DNA of 64,000 bases from Arenibacter algicola (GTDB lineage Bacteria; Bacteroidota; Bacteroidia; Flavobacteriales; Flavobacteriaceae), in assembly GCF_018860365.1 (NCBI RefSeq), contig NZ_JAHKPO010000003.1, positions 62,001-126,000 of the forward strand, given 5' to 3'. Below the pieces are notes generated by a model. The model was given only the letters and a program-made list of their open reading frames with translations, was not told the origin of the DNA and searched no databases. Shown in pieces: positions 43,103 to 53,097 of the stretch (its first letter is position 1; each line of letters begins with the position of its first letter). Position numbers and translations under genes: made by a program.

Positions 43103-44218
43103 TTATTCCACTAAAACATTCCACTCTACTATTGGATGTGTTTTTGGAGCAGTGTAAGCTCCTAGGGCCTCTAGTTTTAGTGTTAAGGTATTCAGCTTTT
43201 CCAAGGTTTTGATTTTTAAGATTTTCGTATCTCCAGCGGAAATCCGAAATACTGGTGAGCTGTCATAAAAGGTGTAGCCCATTGCATTCTCAAACAATAG
43301 ATCGCTACTTGATATGTTCTTGAGTTCCACTTCCAAAACCTGTGTTTTTCCAATATACGCTGCTTTCACAATTTCAATACTGGTCTGCAATAATGGCTTT
43401 AGGTATTCGGCCTTCCCAACCAACAGCTCGTTATAAACGGCAACTGTTCTACCTGCAAAAAGGGCCTCCTTTAATCCTTCTATGCTCTTTTCTTTGGCAA
43501 ATACCAAGGTAATAGGTCTATGGTTCCCTTTTTGGGTATAGCTCCAATCTATTAATCCGTGAATGTCACTCGTGCCCATAATGGTTAAATTGTTTTCAAG
43601 GGCCAGGGCAAGTGACTCTTCGGAATAATCTACAGTATTAATGACTTCAATACCGTGCAATTCACCTTTTTTAATGCGCTCTTTTTGGAAATCACTGAGT
43701 ATAGGGGTTCCGGCCGGACTTTGGGCATACCAGGCGGGATGGTTCCAAAATACAAAGGCATTTTGCTTCTTTGCCGTGCTAAAGGCATCCTTGGCATCTT
43801 CATGCAATAATTCATTGGCATCCGTAATAAAAACGGCATTGTTATGTCCAACAGGTGCAGAACGCGTTATTTCAGAACCTGGGATTATTAATAGCTCGTG
43901 TTCCTTAGCTTCCTCCATGGCCAAATGGTAGGCTCTGTTACGATCAGGGTGCGGAATATCTGCCTTATGGGGTTGGTACTCCAAATGCTCGGTAAGGGAT
44001 ATGGCATCCAAGTTTTCCCGCAGCGCCTCTTGTACCCTAATGGTTGGCCAAACATTGCCATCGGAAAATACACTGTGCATGTGTAGATCGGTCTTCAAGG
44101 TAACATATCCGTCGACATCGGGGTAGGATAGGGGCTGGGCCCCGGAATGTGAATGGGTTTGGGCGTTTAAGCCTAGGAAAGTGAAAAGTAACGCCAAGGC
44201 TCCAATGGTATTTTTCAT
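43103..44218 (-). CDS. Secreted PHP-domain phosphoesterase-like protein
   Basis: From ATG 44218 the 371-residue protein has a Sec signal peptide (MKNTIGALALLFTFLGLNAQ). The PHP domain shows its metal ligands in TDLHMHSVFSDG, LTEHLEY, IIPGSEIT, FWNHPAWY and GTSDIHG. About 90 C-terminal residues form a beta-sandwich. PHP proteins hydrolyse phosphomonoesters or phosphodiesters using a trinuclear metal site. Being secreted, it acts in the periplasm or outside. Substrate unknown. The upstream ATG at 44281 would place 21 extra residues before the signal. Confidence 0.85.
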   Translation of the reverse strand: MKNTIGALALLFTFLGLNAQTHSHSGAQPLSYPDVDGYVTLKTDLHMHSVFSDGNVWPTIRVQEALRENLDAISLTEHLEYQPHKADIPHPDRNRAYHLAMEEAKEHELLIIPGSEITRSAPVGHNNAVFITDANELLHEDAKDAFSTAKKQNAFVFWNHPAWYAQSPAGTPILSDFQKERIKKGELHGIEVINTVDYSEESLALALENNLTIMGTSDIHGLIDWSYTQKGNHRPITLVFAKEKSIEGLKEALFAGRTVAVYNELLVGKAEYLKPLLQTSIEIVKAAYIGKTQVLEVELKNISSSDLLFENAMGYTFYDSSPVFRISAGDTKILKIKTLEKLNTLTLKLEALGAYTAPKTHPIVEWNVLVE

Positions 44219-44311
44219 TTTGGTTGTTTTTTTCAAAAATAATGGATAGGATACCTTGAAAATAAAGAAAAATATGTTCATTTGGTTAAGAAAAGGTAAA
44301 TTAAGTCTATC

Positions 44312-44671
44312 ATGAATCCAGCTGAAGAATTTATCCTTAATCAGTCAGAGCCCTACAGAGGTATTCTACTGTACCTTCAATCTGTCATTGAAGGTTCCAT
44401 TCCAGGTGTGGAGTTAAAATTTAAATATAAAATCCCTTTTTACTACATCAACGGTAGACCCTACTGCTATTTAAACCAAAGCAAAGATTATGTGGATCTG
44501 GGGTTCTGGAACGCAGCCCATTTAACGATGCACTTGGAACAAATGAACACAGAAGGACGAAAAATGATGAAATCCCTTCGTTACAAATCCCTAGAAGACA
44601 TTGATACTACCGTTTTAAAGGAAGTCCTGGTGGATGCCTATAGCGTTAAGGATAGAAAGTTCTGGAAATAA
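44312..44671 (+). CDS. DUF1801 family protein
   Basis: The 119-residue cytoplasmic protein matches the DUF1801/YdhG-like fold: MNPAEEFILNQSEPYRGILLYLQSV-type start, ELKFKYKIPFYYINGRPYCYL in the centre, and LRYKSLEDIDTTVLKEVL near the end. Members of this group resemble the iron-sulfur chaperone-like CyaY/YjbR fold, and no activity is established. It is divergent from the PHP gene. Confidence 0.8.
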   Translation: MNPAEEFILNQSEPYRGILLYLQSVIEGSIPGVELKFKYKIPFYYINGRPYCYLNQSKDYVDLGFWNAAHLTMHLEQMNTEGRKMMKSLRYKSLEDIDTTVLKEVLVDAYSVKDRKFWK

Positions 44672-44737
44672 AATCAACCAAAAAAATAATTGGTTATGAG
44701 ATATTTACATTAATTCCCCCTCATTTTGTCAAATTTA

Positions 44738-44765
44738 ACTGACCACTGACCACTGACCACTGACC
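44738..44765. repeat. Four tandem copies of ACTGACC
   Basis: The 7-mer ACTGACC repeats four times without change, followed by the partial copy ACTGCCT. It lies just beyond the stop of the sulfatase gene. This is a simple-sequence repeat, liable to slippage but outside coding sequence. Confidence 0.8.
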
Positions 44766-44770
44766 ACTGC

Positions 44771-46378
44771 CTACTCCTCTATCAATCCCTTGTCTTTATA
44801 CAGTTGAATATACTGGTTGCCCAACGAATCGGAATCCTTGTATTTTTTCCTTAGCTCATTAAGTTTCTCCTTCAGTTCAGATACCACTTGGGCATAATCC
44901 GGATCGTTAAATATATTGTTTAGTTCCTGCGGGTCTTTTGCGCGATCATAGAGTTCCCAAACATCTACATCGTAATAGAAGTGTATTAATTTAAACTCCT
45001 TAGTGGCAATGCCATAATGGCGTTTTACAGCATGTTCCGCTGGATATTCATAATAATGGTAATAAACGGCATCCCTGTCCCATTTTTCCTTTTCCCCTTT
45101 TAACAAGGGTACTAAACTTTTTCCTTGCATGTCCTCAGGAGCTGTTACCCCTGCAACTTCCAAAAAGGTCTGTGCGAAATCCAAGTTCTGTACCATTTCA
45201 TCCTCTGTAGTACCTGGAGTAATTACATTTGGCCATTTTATAAGTAGTGGGGTTTTAAAAGATTCATTGTACATAAACCTTTTGTCGAACCAGCCGTGCT
45301 CCCCTAAGTAAAAGCCTTGATCGGAAGTGTATACCACCAAAGTGTTTTCGGTAAGTCCTTCATCATCCAAGTAGTCCAATACTCTCCCCACATTTTCATC
45401 AACTGCAGCAATGGTCCCTAAATAATCCTGCATATACCGTTGGTATTTCCAAACCATTAGGGTAGAATCGTTCATGTTGGCGTACTCCTTTTTAAAGGCT
45501 TCGTTAATGGGGCCGTATACCTTGTCCCATTCAGCTCTCTGTTCAGGATTAAATTTGTTTAGGCCTCCAATGCCCAAATGTTCCTCAATATTTAATTCTT
45601 CCAGTACCTCATCCGTTATCTTTAGGTCATAGCGCAAGGTCATATGCTTAAGGATGTTCATCTCTGCAGGACCGGCCGTAGTTTCACGCGTGGCATAATC
45701 GTCGAACAAAGTCGCTGGTAATGGATAGGTTTTGTTTGTAAATTCTTTGTAATGTCTTGGTGCTGGCATCCAGGACCTATGTGGTGCCTTGTGCAAATAC
45801 ATCAACATAAAGGGTTTTTTATCATCCCTACGGTTTTGTAGCCAATCCAAGGTGAGGTCGGTGGTAATATCGGTAACATAGCCCGTAACAGTGGTATCCC
45901 CTGTAGCTGTAATGAAGCGGGGGTTGTAATAATCTCCTTGCCCTGGAAGAATCTTAAATTCATCGAAACCCTTGGGGTTGTTCCCAAAATGTAGTTTCCC
46001 GAACATTGCAGTCTGGTAGCCTGCCTTTTGCAACAATTGAGGAAAGGTAACATTGGTAGTATCAAATGGGGAGATGTTATCTATCTTACCGTTGATGTGG
46101 CTATGCTTTCCGGTCAGGATTACGGCACGCGATGGGGCACATATGGAATTGGTAACACTTGCATTGGTAAAGAGCATACCTTCCTTTGCAATTCTGTCTA
46201 TATTGGGGGTATTAATAAGCCTGTCGTCATAGGCACTTATAGCCTGATAAGCATGGTCATCGGACATGATGAATACTATATTAGGTTTCTTTGGGGCCAG
46301 GTCCTTGGCTTCTTGCTTACAACTTGTTATTAGTATAAATAATCCTGCGAAAACGATTGTTAAAAATGTGGGCTTCAT
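44771..46378 (-). CDS. Family S1 sulfatase, GlcNAc-6-sulfatase-like
   Basis: The 535-residue lipoprotein (SC-KQE, Cys20) is a formylglycine-dependent sulfatase. Metal ligands are in IVFIMSDDHAY (Asp40, Asp41) and in YTSDQGFYLGEHGW. The maturation motif CAPSRAVILTG places the formylglycine precursor at Cys80. The C-terminal YYEYPAEHAVKRHYG is typical of the N-acetylglucosamine-6-sulfatase-like group (S1_11). It would act on surface or periplasmic glycans after import. Cys-type maturation needs an anaerobic or FGE-type enzyme encoded elsewhere. It is separate from the GH89 locus, so a joint role on a sulfated GlcNAc glycan is only suggested. Confidence 0.9.
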   Translation of the reverse strand: MKPTFLTIVFAGLFILITSCKQEAKDLAPKKPNIVFIMSDDHAYQAISAYDDRLINTPNIDRIAKEGMLFTNASVTNSICAPSRAVILTGKHSHINGKIDNISPFDTTNVTFPQLLQKAGYQTAMFGKLHFGNNPKGFDEFKILPGQGDYYNPRFITATGDTTVTGYVTDITTDLTLDWLQNRRDDKKPFMLMYLHKAPHRSWMPAPRHYKEFTNKTYPLPATLFDDYATRETTAGPAEMNILKHMTLRYDLKITDEVLEELNIEEHLGIGGLNKFNPEQRAEWDKVYGPINEAFKKEYANMNDSTLMVWKYQRYMQDYLGTIAAVDENVGRVLDYLDDEGLTENTLVVYTSDQGFYLGEHGWFDKRFMYNESFKTPLLIKWPNVITPGTTEDEMVQNLDFAQTFLEVAGVTAPEDMQGKSLVPLLKGEKEKWDRDAVYYHYYEYPAEHAVKRHYGIATKEFKLIHFYYDVDVWELYDRAKDPQELNNIFNDPDYAQVVSELKEKLNELRKKYKDSDSLGNQYIQLYKDKGLIEE

Positions 46379-46464
46379 GTAACTTGTAATAAGGTCTAAA
46401 ATTAAGGGGTAAAAATAGGGTTTTGTTTTTGTAATACCAGTAATAGATTAACTATTTGTAGTTA

Positions 46465-46496
46465 TAAAAAAATGCCGCACAGACCTGTGCGGCATT
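46465..46496 (-). terminator. Terminator after kdsA
   Basis: AATGCCGCACAG (46471-46482) and CTGTGCGGCATT (46485-46496) form a perfect 12-bp stem with a 2-base loop; the A-run at 46466-46472 is a T-run on the minus strand. It lies 40 bases past the kdsA stop. Confidence 0.85.
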
Positions 46497-46536
46497 CAAT
46501 AATATATGTTTAACGCTTTTGGGTGTTAAATGTAGT

Positions 46537-47355
46537 TTATAAGGAATTTACCGTTTTTCTTATCGCTACCAAATTGGTCAACAGTTTCTCCAGATGATCC
46601 AAATGCAGCATATTGGCACCGTCACTTTTGGCATTGGCAGGGTCAAAATGGGTCTCCATAAAAATTCCATCGGCACCGGTGACAATTCCGGCACGGGCAA
46701 TGGTTTCTATCATATCCGGTCTTCCCCCGGTTACCCCTGAAGACTGATTGGGCTGTTGTAAGGAATGGGTAACGTCCAATACCACTGGTGCATACTGCTT
46801 CATAGTAGGGATGCCGCGGAAATCCACGATCATATCCTGGTAGCCGAACATGGTGCCCCTGTCGGTGACCATAACTTGTTCATTGTTGGAATCCAAAACT
46901 TTTTGTACTGCATGTTTCATGCTCTCAGGGCTCATAAATTGCCCCTTTTTTAAATTCACCACTTTTCCAGTCTCCGCCGCTGCCACTACAAGATCGGTCT
47001 GACGCACCAAAAAGGCCGGTATTTGCAGAACATCCACATATTCGGCTGCCATATGGGCATCAGAAATTTCATGTATGTCCGTTATGGTTGGTACCTTAAA
47101 AGTTTCGGATACTTTTCTAAGAATTTTTAGGGCCTTTTCATCCCCAATACCGGTAAAAGAGTCCACACGGCTACGGTTGGCCTTTTTGAAACTTCCCTTA
47201 AAAACGTAAGGAATATTGAGTTTGTCGGTAATGGATACTACCTTTTCCGCAATTCGCATCGCCATTTCTTCCCCTTCAATGGCACATGGCCCACACAGTA
47301 AAAAAAAGTTGTTGCTTTTAGTATGTTTAAGTTGAGGTATGAGTTCTAGATTCAT
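46537..47355 (-). CDS. kdsA: 2-dehydro-3-deoxyphosphooctonate aldolase (KDO-8-phosphate synthase)
   Basis: The 272-residue enzyme condenses phosphoenolpyruvate with arabinose 5-phosphate in KDO synthesis for lipopolysaccharide. Signatures are LLCGPCAIEGEE, YVFKGSFKKANRSRVDSF, PTITDIHE, LQIPAFLVRQTDL, and QPNQSSGVTGGRP. The metal-site Cys is present in GPCAIE, suggesting the metal-dependent class. It is a single cytoplasmic housekeeping gene with its own terminator and a TATCTTTG -7 element close to the start. Confidence 0.95.
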   Translation of the reverse strand: MNLELIPQLKHTKSNNFFLLCGPCAIEGEEMAMRIAEKVVSITDKLNIPYVFKGSFKKANRSRVDSFTGIGDEKALKILRKVSETFKVPTITDIHEISDAHMAAEYVDVLQIPAFLVRQTDLVVAAAETGKVVNLKKGQFMSPESMKHAVQKVLDSNNEQVMVTDRGTMFGYQDMIVDFRGIPTMKQYAPVVLDVTHSLQQPNQSSGVTGGRPDMIETIARAGIVTGADGIFMETHFDPANAKSDGANMLHLDHLEKLLTNLVAIRKTVNSL

Positions 47356-47372
47356 CGATCTTAATTTTGGGA

Positions 47373-47380
47373 CAAAGATA
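47373..47380 (-). promoter_or_regulatory. Candidate -7 element of kdsA
   Basis: The complement of 47373-47380 reads TATCTTTG, a full match to the flavobacterial TAnnTTTG element, 18 bases before the kdsA start. A TTTG lies 15 bases further upstream, slightly closer than the usual -33 spacing. Confidence 0.45.
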
Positions 47381-47413
47381 GGAATTTGAAGGCAGCAAAT
47401 TATTCATTGTCCA

Positions 47414-47446
47414 TTGTTAAAGTGTTTTGGAGGTAGGTTAAATTTG
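47414..47446 (+). promoter_or_regulatory. Candidate promoter of the DinB gene
   Basis: TTG at 47414-47416 and TAAATTTG at 47439-47446 are 22 bases apart, fitting the Bacteroidota -33/-7 pattern. The start codon is about 90 bases downstream. Confidence 0.4.
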
Positions 47447-47534
47447 TGATAATTCTGGGTTATCGAGGTGCTTGGATGGTAACATAGTGGGATAATTGTT
47501 GTAAATTAAAGGGTTAATCAAAAAACAAGACATC

Positions 47535-48020
47535 ATGGAAATTCAAAAATTACTTATTCCGGAATTGGAACACGAAGTAGCCCTTACAGAGAAGTTCTTA
47601 AGACGCATTCCTAAGGATAAATTGGACTGGCGCCCACACCCTAAATCCATGTCCATTAAGCAATTGGGAAGTCATTTGGCCGAATTGCCTAGTTGGGTGG
47701 TAGGTACTATGTCTCAAGATGAGATGATAATGGATGAATACAAGCCTCCAATTAATGACAATGTGGACGAAATGATTAAAACCCTGAAATCGGCTGCAAA
47801 GGAAGCGGTAGATTCTCTAAAAGTAGCTAACAGTGAATATGATAGGAAATGGAAAATGATTCAAGGAGGACAGACTGTGATGGAAATGCCCAAGTATCAA
47901 GTGCTAAGGGGGATGGTATTAAATCAATTTCCGCATCATAGAGCCCAATTGGGTGTATGCCTTCGGTTGTTGAACGAGTCGGTTCCTGCCACCTATGGTC
48001 CTTCTGCAGATGAGCAATAA
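47535..48020 (+). CDS. DinB family protein
   Basis: The 161-residue protein has the DinB four-helix fold with likely metal-binding His residues in KQLGSHLAELPSW (near 56) and FPHHRAQLGVCLRLL (near 137). DinB-like proteins bind a divalent metal; some are thiol-dependent transferases, and most are uncharacterised. Cytoplasmic, single gene, no operon partner. Confidence 0.85.
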   Translation: MEIQKLLIPELEHEVALTEKFLRRIPKDKLDWRPHPKSMSIKQLGSHLAELPSWVVGTMSQDEMIMDEYKPPINDNVDEMIKTLKSAAKEAVDSLKVANSEYDRKWKMIQGGQTVMEMPKYQVLRGMVLNQFPHHRAQLGVCLRLLNESVPATYGPSADEQ

Positions 48021-48143
48021 ATCAATATGGAACAAAATAGGGTTTCAATTTAAAGGGTTAATACTACTTTTCCGCATTTAAGGAGCGTTATCCCAAGCTT
48101 TGTAAAACTACTTCAATATCAATAAGATAAGAAAAATTGGGCT

Positions 48144-48177
48144 TTTGTAGTTGGCGTAAAAAAAATGAGTATCTTTG
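48144..48177 (+). promoter_or_regulatory. Promoter of typA
   Basis: TTTG (48144-48147) and TATCTTTG (48170-48177), 22 bases apart, match the Bacteroidota housekeeping promoter consensus. The start codon is 42 bases downstream. Confidence 0.65.
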
Positions 48178-48218
48178 CGCCCGCATTTAGGGTGCTTAGA
48201 TGCGTTTAAAATCATATT

Positions 48219-50018
48219 ATGGGAGTTACAAAAAACATAGCTATTATAGCCCACGTTGACCACGGTAAAACCACCTTGGTAGATAAAATAATGTATCACT
48301 GTCAACTATTTAGGGAAAATCAGAATACTGGTGACCTAATTTTGGACAATAATGACTTGGAGCGTGAAAGAGGTATTACTATTACCTCAAAGAACGTTTC
48401 CGTAGTTTACAAGGATACCAAGATCAACATTATTGATACCCCTGGTCACGCCGATTTTGGCGGGGAAGTAGAGCGTGTACTAAACATGGCAGATGGCGTA
48501 CTTTTGTTGGTGGATGCCTTTGAAGGTCCTATGCCACAAACTCGTTTTGTACTTCAAAAGGCAATAGATCTAGGTCTTAAGCCTTGTGTGGTTATCAATA
48601 AGGTAGACAAGGAAAACTGTACTCCTGAGGAGGTACATGAAAAAGTTTTTGATCTAATGTTCGAACTTGGTGCCGAAGAATGGCAATTGGATTTTCCAAC
48701 GGTATATGGTTCTGCGAAGAACAATTGGATGAGTGATGATTGGAAAAACCAGACCGAGAACATAGAACCATTGTTGGATATGGTTATTGAGCATATCCCA
48801 ACTTTTGAACCTAAGGAAGGGAATACGCAAATGTTGATCACTTCTTTGGATTTCTCTTCTTTTACAGGAAGGATTGCCATTGGCAGATTGCAAAGAGGTA
48901 CTTTGAAAGAAGGTCAACAAGTTTCTTTGATAAAAAGAGATGGAACCATTGTAAAATCTAAAATTAAGGAACTATATACCTTCGAAGGAATGGGCCGTTT
49001 AAAGGTTCCAGAGGTAGTGACCGGAGACATTTGTGCTTTGGTAGGTATCGAAGGTTTCGAAATTGGTGATACCGTTGCCGATATTGAAAATCCTGAACAA
49101 TTGAAAACTATTGCTATTGATGAGCCTACCATGAGTATGCTGTTTACCATCAACGATAGTCCATTTTTTGGAAAGGATGGTAAATTTGTAACGTCAAGAC
49201 ATATCAATGACCGTCTAAAAAGGGAATTGGAAAAGAATTTGGCCCTAAGGGTTAATGAAACCGATAGTGCCGATAAGTTTTTGGTTTTTGGCCGTGGGGT
49301 ACTGCATCTTTCTGTTTTGATCGAAACCATGAGAAGAGAAGGCTATGAATTGCAAATTGGGCAGCCACAGGTAATCATCAAGGAGATTGATGGTGTTAAA
49401 TGTGAGCCTATTGAGCAATTGACCATAGATTTGCCGGAAGAAGTTTCAGGTAGGGCAGTGGAAATGGTATCGATCCGTAAAGGGGAAATGACCAGTATGG
49501 AAGCCAAAGGAAATCGTATGGTATGTGAATTCTTAATTCCTTCAAGAGGTATTATAGGTTTAAGAAACCAATTATTAACGGCTACCGCAGGTGAAGCCAT
49601 TATGGCACACCGCTTTTTGGAATACCAACCTATGAAAGGGGATATTCCTCAAAGACAAAACGGTTCTTTGGTATCCATGGAAACAGGAAAGTCTATTCCT
49701 TACTCCATTGATAAATTACAGGATAGAGGTAAGTTTTTTGTTGATCCGGGAGAGGATATCTACGAGGGTCAGGTAATTGGAGAAAACTCCAGAGGTGACG
49801 ACATGACGGTTAATATTACCAAAACCAAAAAACTGTCCAACGTTCGTTCTTCAGGTGCGGATGACAAAGCCAAGATCGTTCCTGCTATTAAGTTTTCTTT
49901 GGAAGAAGCTTTGGAATATATCCAAAAAGACGAGTATGTGGAGGTTACACCTAAACACTTACGTCTTAGAAAGATACATTTAACAGAAAATGATCGTAAG
50001 CGTAATAAGATAGCATAA
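48219..50018 (+). CDS. typA: Ribosome-associated translational GTPase TypA/BipA
   Basis: The 599-residue protein has all GTPase motifs: G1 AHVDHGKTT (residues 10-18), switch I RGITI, G3 DTPGHADF, G4 NKVD, and later domains 2, 3 and 5 plus the BipA-specific C-terminal domain. Length and the ending are normal. TypA binds the 70S ribosome at the factor site and supports ribosome assembly and stress growth, especially at low temperature. It has a strong promoter and tandem terminators, so it is a single transcription unit. Confidence 0.97.
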   Translation: MGVTKNIAIIAHVDHGKTTLVDKIMYHCQLFRENQNTGDLILDNNDLERERGITITSKNVSVVYKDTKINIIDTPGHADFGGEVERVLNMADGVLLLVDAFEGPMPQTRFVLQKAIDLGLKPCVVINKVDKENCTPEEVHEKVFDLMFELGAEEWQLDFPTVYGSAKNNWMSDDWKNQTENIEPLLDMVIEHIPTFEPKEGNTQMLITSLDFSSFTGRIAIGRLQRGTLKEGQQVSLIKRDGTIVKSKIKELYTFEGMGRLKVPEVVTGDICALVGIEGFEIGDTVADIENPEQLKTIAIDEPTMSMLFTINDSPFFGKDGKFVTSRHINDRLKRELEKNLALRVNETDSADKFLVFGRGVLHLSVLIETMRREGYELQIGQPQVIIKEIDGVKCEPIEQLTIDLPEEVSGRAVEMVSIRKGEMTSMEAKGNRMVCEFLIPSRGIIGLRNQLLTATAGEAIMAHRFLEYQPMKGDIPQRQNGSLVSMETGKSIPYSIDKLQDRGKFFVDPGEDIYEGQVIGENSRGDDMTVNITKTKKLSNVRSSGADDKAKIVPAIKFSLEEALEYIQKDEYVEVTPKHLRLRKIHLTENDRKRNKIA

Positions 50019-50024
50019 GTAGAA

Positions 50025-50048
50025 AGTCCCTTTTTAAAGGGGCTTTTT
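50025..50048 (+). terminator. First terminator after typA
   Basis: GTCCCTTT and AAAGGGGC form a stem (one G-T pair) followed by eight T. It lies directly after the typA stop. Confidence 0.75.
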
Positions 50049-50071
50049 TTTACTCTATTTAATAAACTATG

Positions 50072-50095
50072 AGCCACCTTTTTTGGTGGCTTTTT
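50072..50095 (+). terminator. Second terminator after typA
   Basis: AGCCACC (50072-50078) and GGTGGCT (50085-50091) form a perfect 7-bp stem with a T6 loop, followed by T-rich sequence. The rest of the gap to 50325 holds no other feature. Confidence 0.7.
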
Positions 50096-50325
50096 GTTTA
50101 TCACACATTTACTATATCAAATTTAAACAGTGGGGCTTGGTGAAATCATTCAGGGAAATTGTCATTTTGAGCTCTTGAATTAAGAAATCACTAAAATTTT
50201 GGGCTACATTTTTCTACTTTCTGAATAATTTGAACTAAGTCTATTTTTCTTCGTTTCGGATATGAATTTTAGCTAATTTGAAGTTGAATTACAACTTAAT
50301 TCGGCCTAACCCAAAGTAATAAAAT

Positions 50326-51114
50326 ATGCAACTAGAAGGAAAAAATGTACTCATCACAGGCGGTACTAGAGGGATTGGAAAATGTATGATACAGGAATTG
50401 GTAAAAGGTGGTGTACGCCATATTGCCGTGATTGCCCGTGATAAACAAAATTTAAAACAGTTATCCCAAGAATTTGATGACGTTAAGTTTATGCGCATTG
50501 CTGGCGATGTAGCAAACATAGAAGTTTTGCGGGAGGCTGCGGCGCTTATAGAAGACAAATGGGGGCATTTGGATATCCTGATCAATAATGCCGGTATAGT
50601 ATCAGCTGGTCCTTTGGAGGATATACAGGATGAAGACCTTTATGATCAAGTAGCGGTGAATATTACTGCGGTGCTTTTGCTTACTAAATATTGCATACCG
50701 CTTTTAAAAGCATCCAAAGAAGCTGCCATTTTAAATATATCTTCTGGTTTGGGTCTGTTAGGTATGCCCTTTTATGCAGCCTATGGAAGCACTAAGGCGG
50801 CCGTACGCCAATTTTCGGATGCTATGCGAAGGGAACTTGCGCCGTTCAATATAAGTGTTACCTGCTCTTTTCCAACAGCAACGGATACGGATATGATGGA
50901 GAAATTTAAAGGTAGAACAATGGATTCTCCGGAATTTGTGGCCCAGCGCTCAATAGAAGGTTTACTAAATAAAGAATTACATGTAATTTTTGGTGGTGAG
51001 GAGCGACTTAAGGAAAATATCATGAATTTTGAAGCGCCTCAAGAATTTGATAAAATGGTAGCACAGAATTATGAGGACCGAAAAAAAGCAAGTATAGGCC
51101 ATAAGGCCGTTTAA
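50326..51114 (+). CDS. Short-chain dehydrogenase/reductase (SDR)
   Basis: The 262-residue protein is a classical SDR: nucleotide loop TGGTRGIG (residues 11-18), NNAG (near 87), catalytic Ser in NISSG (near 140) and YxxxK as YGSTK (near 153). It resembles DltE-like oxidoreductases with broad specificity. NAD or NADP preference is not clear. It is followed 39 bases later by a lipoprotein gene in the same direction, so the two may be co-transcribed. Confidence 0.9.
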   Translation: MQLEGKNVLITGGTRGIGKCMIQELVKGGVRHIAVIARDKQNLKQLSQEFDDVKFMRIAGDVANIEVLREAAALIEDKWGHLDILINNAGIVSAGPLEDIQDEDLYDQVAVNITAVLLLTKYCIPLLKASKEAAILNISSGLGLLGMPFYAAYGSTKAAVRQFSDAMRRELAPFNISVTCSFPTATDTDMMEKFKGRTMDSPEFVAQRSIEGLLNKELHVIFGGEERLKENIMNFEAPQEFDKMVAQNYEDRKKASIGHKAV

Positions 51115-51153
51115 TCCTTAGGGGATTAGTAATAGTAAAACACAATTTTCAAA

Positions 51154-52062
51154 ATGAAGTATACGCTTATCTATGCAGTATTAATATGTAGTTCTTTGTT
51201 CTCCTGTAAGGAAGCCTCTCAATCAAAACAGGAAGTATCTGAGACCGAAGTGGTTAAAGAAGCCAATCCTGGTCTGATTCCAATTTCTTGGGTGAACAAT
51301 AGGGTTGAAAAGGCAAAAAAGAGACTTGATGGGTCTGAAGCGGGAAAAGTGGTTTGGGATGCCATGGAAGCGATGGGAGGATTGAAGAAATGGTATGGTA
51401 ATGGCTATTTGTCCTTTAGATTCAATTATCAACCCTTGGATGGTTCCGTACCCCGGGATACATACCAGACTATTGATACGTGGAGCAATAAAGCCAGACA
51501 CCGCAGTGTTACGGACAGTACTGCAATTTATGGATGGGATGGAAAAAACGCTTGGGTAAAAGTCAAGGACAGTACCACTTTTAAATATAATTTGCGATTT
51601 TGGGCCTTGACCCCTTTGTATCTTGCCGCGCAGCCTTTGGTGTTGGACGGGGAAGGTGTTAATTTGGAATTGTTGCCGCAAGTAAATTATAAGGATACAC
51701 TACAAGATGTGGTGAAAGTAACTTTCGCTTCAGGGACCGGTGATGCTCCGGACGATTATTATATATTGTATTTGGATACCAAAACGCACCTTTTATCAGC
51801 ACTACGGTATATAGTTTCCTATCCAGGATATTTTCCCAATGGGGGGAATAATCCTGAAAAAATTATGGATTTGGTAAGTCGTACTACCGTTAACGGTATA
51901 AATTTTCCTTTAAAATTCAATACCTATTGGTCTACAGACGACGGCCAACCAAAAGGAGAACCTATTACGACCATTGAATTGAGCGATATAGAATTCCAAA
52001 GTCAGTTGGAAGAGAATTTCTTTGAACAGCCGGAAGGGGCAAAACTTTTGGAGGGTCTGTAA
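51154..52062 (+). CDS. DUF6503-like lipoprotein
   Basis: The 302-residue lipoprotein (LFSC, Cys18) contains a beta-rich domain resembling outer-membrane lipoprotein carriers of the LolA/DUF6503 type: MEAMGGLKKWYGNGYLSFRF, YGWDGKNAWVKVKDST, and YILYLDTKTHLLSALRYIV. It likely sits in the outer membrane facing the periplasm. The biochemical role is unknown. A bidirectional terminator follows 9 bases after the stop. Confidence 0.7.
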   Translation: MKYTLIYAVLICSSLFSCKEASQSKQEVSETEVVKEANPGLIPISWVNNRVEKAKKRLDGSEAGKVVWDAMEAMGGLKKWYGNGYLSFRFNYQPLDGSVPRDTYQTIDTWSNKARHRSVTDSTAIYGWDGKNAWVKVKDSTTFKYNLRFWALTPLYLAAQPLVLDGEGVNLELLPQVNYKDTLQDVVKVTFASGTGDAPDDYYILYLDTKTHLLSALRYIVSYPGYFPNGGNNPEKIMDLVSRTTVNGINFPLKFNTYWSTDDGQPKGEPITTIELSDIEFQSQLEENFFEQPEGAKLLEGL

Positions 52063-52070
52063 TATTGAAT

Positions 52071-52113
52071 AAAAAAAAGGTGATTTCCATGGAACGGAAA
52101 TCACCTTTTTTTT
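52071..52113. terminator. Bidirectional terminator
   Basis: Arms 52071-52088 and 52096-52113 are perfect complements over 18 bases (core GGTGATTTCC), with A8 and T8 flanks. It serves the plus-strand lipoprotein gene and could also stop transcripts from the minus-strand ROK gene. Confidence 0.85.
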
Positions 52114-52199
52114 AATTGCCTATTAGCTAATATTGCTTCTTATTTGGGAGCTACATTTTCAGGAATGAAAAATAGCGATTTAATTATGGTCAACTACTT

Positions 52200-52952
52200 T
52201 TAATGTAGTACCCCTTTTTTATTATAAGCTGCGGCTGCCGCGCCAATAATCCCGGCATGATTTTGCAATTCTGCAGGAATTACAGGGGTTTCAATAGTGA
52301 TATAATCCTTAAACTCGTCCCAATCCTTGGAGGTTCCTCCCCCTAATATAATTAGATCCGGAGATACGATCAATTCAACCAACTCCAAGAAGACGTTAAA
52401 TCGCTTGCCCCATTTCTTATAACTAAGTTCTTCCCTTTCCTTGGCCGAGGCTGCTGCCCATAATTCAATTTTATCATACTTTTTATAAGGGATCTGGCCC
52501 AATTCAAAATTTGGTATCAATTCTCCATTGTAAAAGGCACCACTGCCCAAGCCTGTTCCTATAGTGATCATCAGCACAAGGCCTTCCTTGCCCCGGCCTA
52601 CGCCAAAATTCATAGATGCGTATCCTGCGGCATCTGCATCGTTTACCACGGTAACCGGTAATCCCGTTGCCTCGCTGAACAATTCATTTACATTTACACC
52701 GGCCCACCTTTTATGTAGATTTCCCGGAGTCTTACAGATGCCATTTTTTATAACGGTTGGAAATCCACAGCCTATGGGTCCGCTATAATCAAAATGCTTT
52801 ACAATTTTGGCTACCACTTCGGCCATGGGTTTTGGTTTTCTCGATTTTGGAGTGGGTATCCTAAACCGCTCCGATATCATTTCACCAGTTTCCATATTCA
52901 CTAAAGCTCCTTTTATGCCCGAGCCACCGACATCTATTCCTAGGATTTCCAT
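52200..52952 (-). CDS. ppgK: ROK-family kinase, polyphosphate glucokinase-like
   Basis: The 250-residue protein has the ROK phosphate motif LGIDVGGSGIKGALV (residues 4-18), GCGFPTVIKNG, VVNDADAAGYA with the catalytic Asp, and ITIGTGLGSG. This short form without a zinc motif, with FELGQIPYKKYDKIE, matches polyphosphate glucokinases that phosphorylate glucose with polyphosphate or ATP. The phosphoryl donor cannot be seen from sequence, so the symbol is tentative. It is a cytoplasmic single gene. Confidence 0.82.
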   Translation of the reverse strand: MEILGIDVGGSGIKGALVNMETGEMISERFRIPTPKSRKPKPMAEVVAKIVKHFDYSGPIGCGFPTVIKNGICKTPGNLHKRWAGVNVNELFSEATGLPVTVVNDADAAGYASMNFGVGRGKEGLVLMITIGTGLGSGAFYNGELIPNFELGQIPYKKYDKIELWAAASAKEREELSYKKWGKRFNVFLELVELIVSPDLIILGGGTSKDWDEFKDYITIETPVIPAELQNHAGIIGAAAAAYNKKGVLH

Positions 52953-53097
52953 GTATTATATTAATATATTTGTAAACAAAGTAACAAAAAACTTTTGGGA
53001 GTTGTAGTATGCATACTTCAAGGACAGACTTTTGCAGTCTTGTTGGGCCTTACTTATATAAAATTACTGCAATAGCTCTTAGGTTCTTATTAATTCT

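Noticed and set aside
44738..44765. CRISPR-like repeat array
   Set aside because: The 7-mer copies are contiguous without spacers, so this is a simple tandem repeat.
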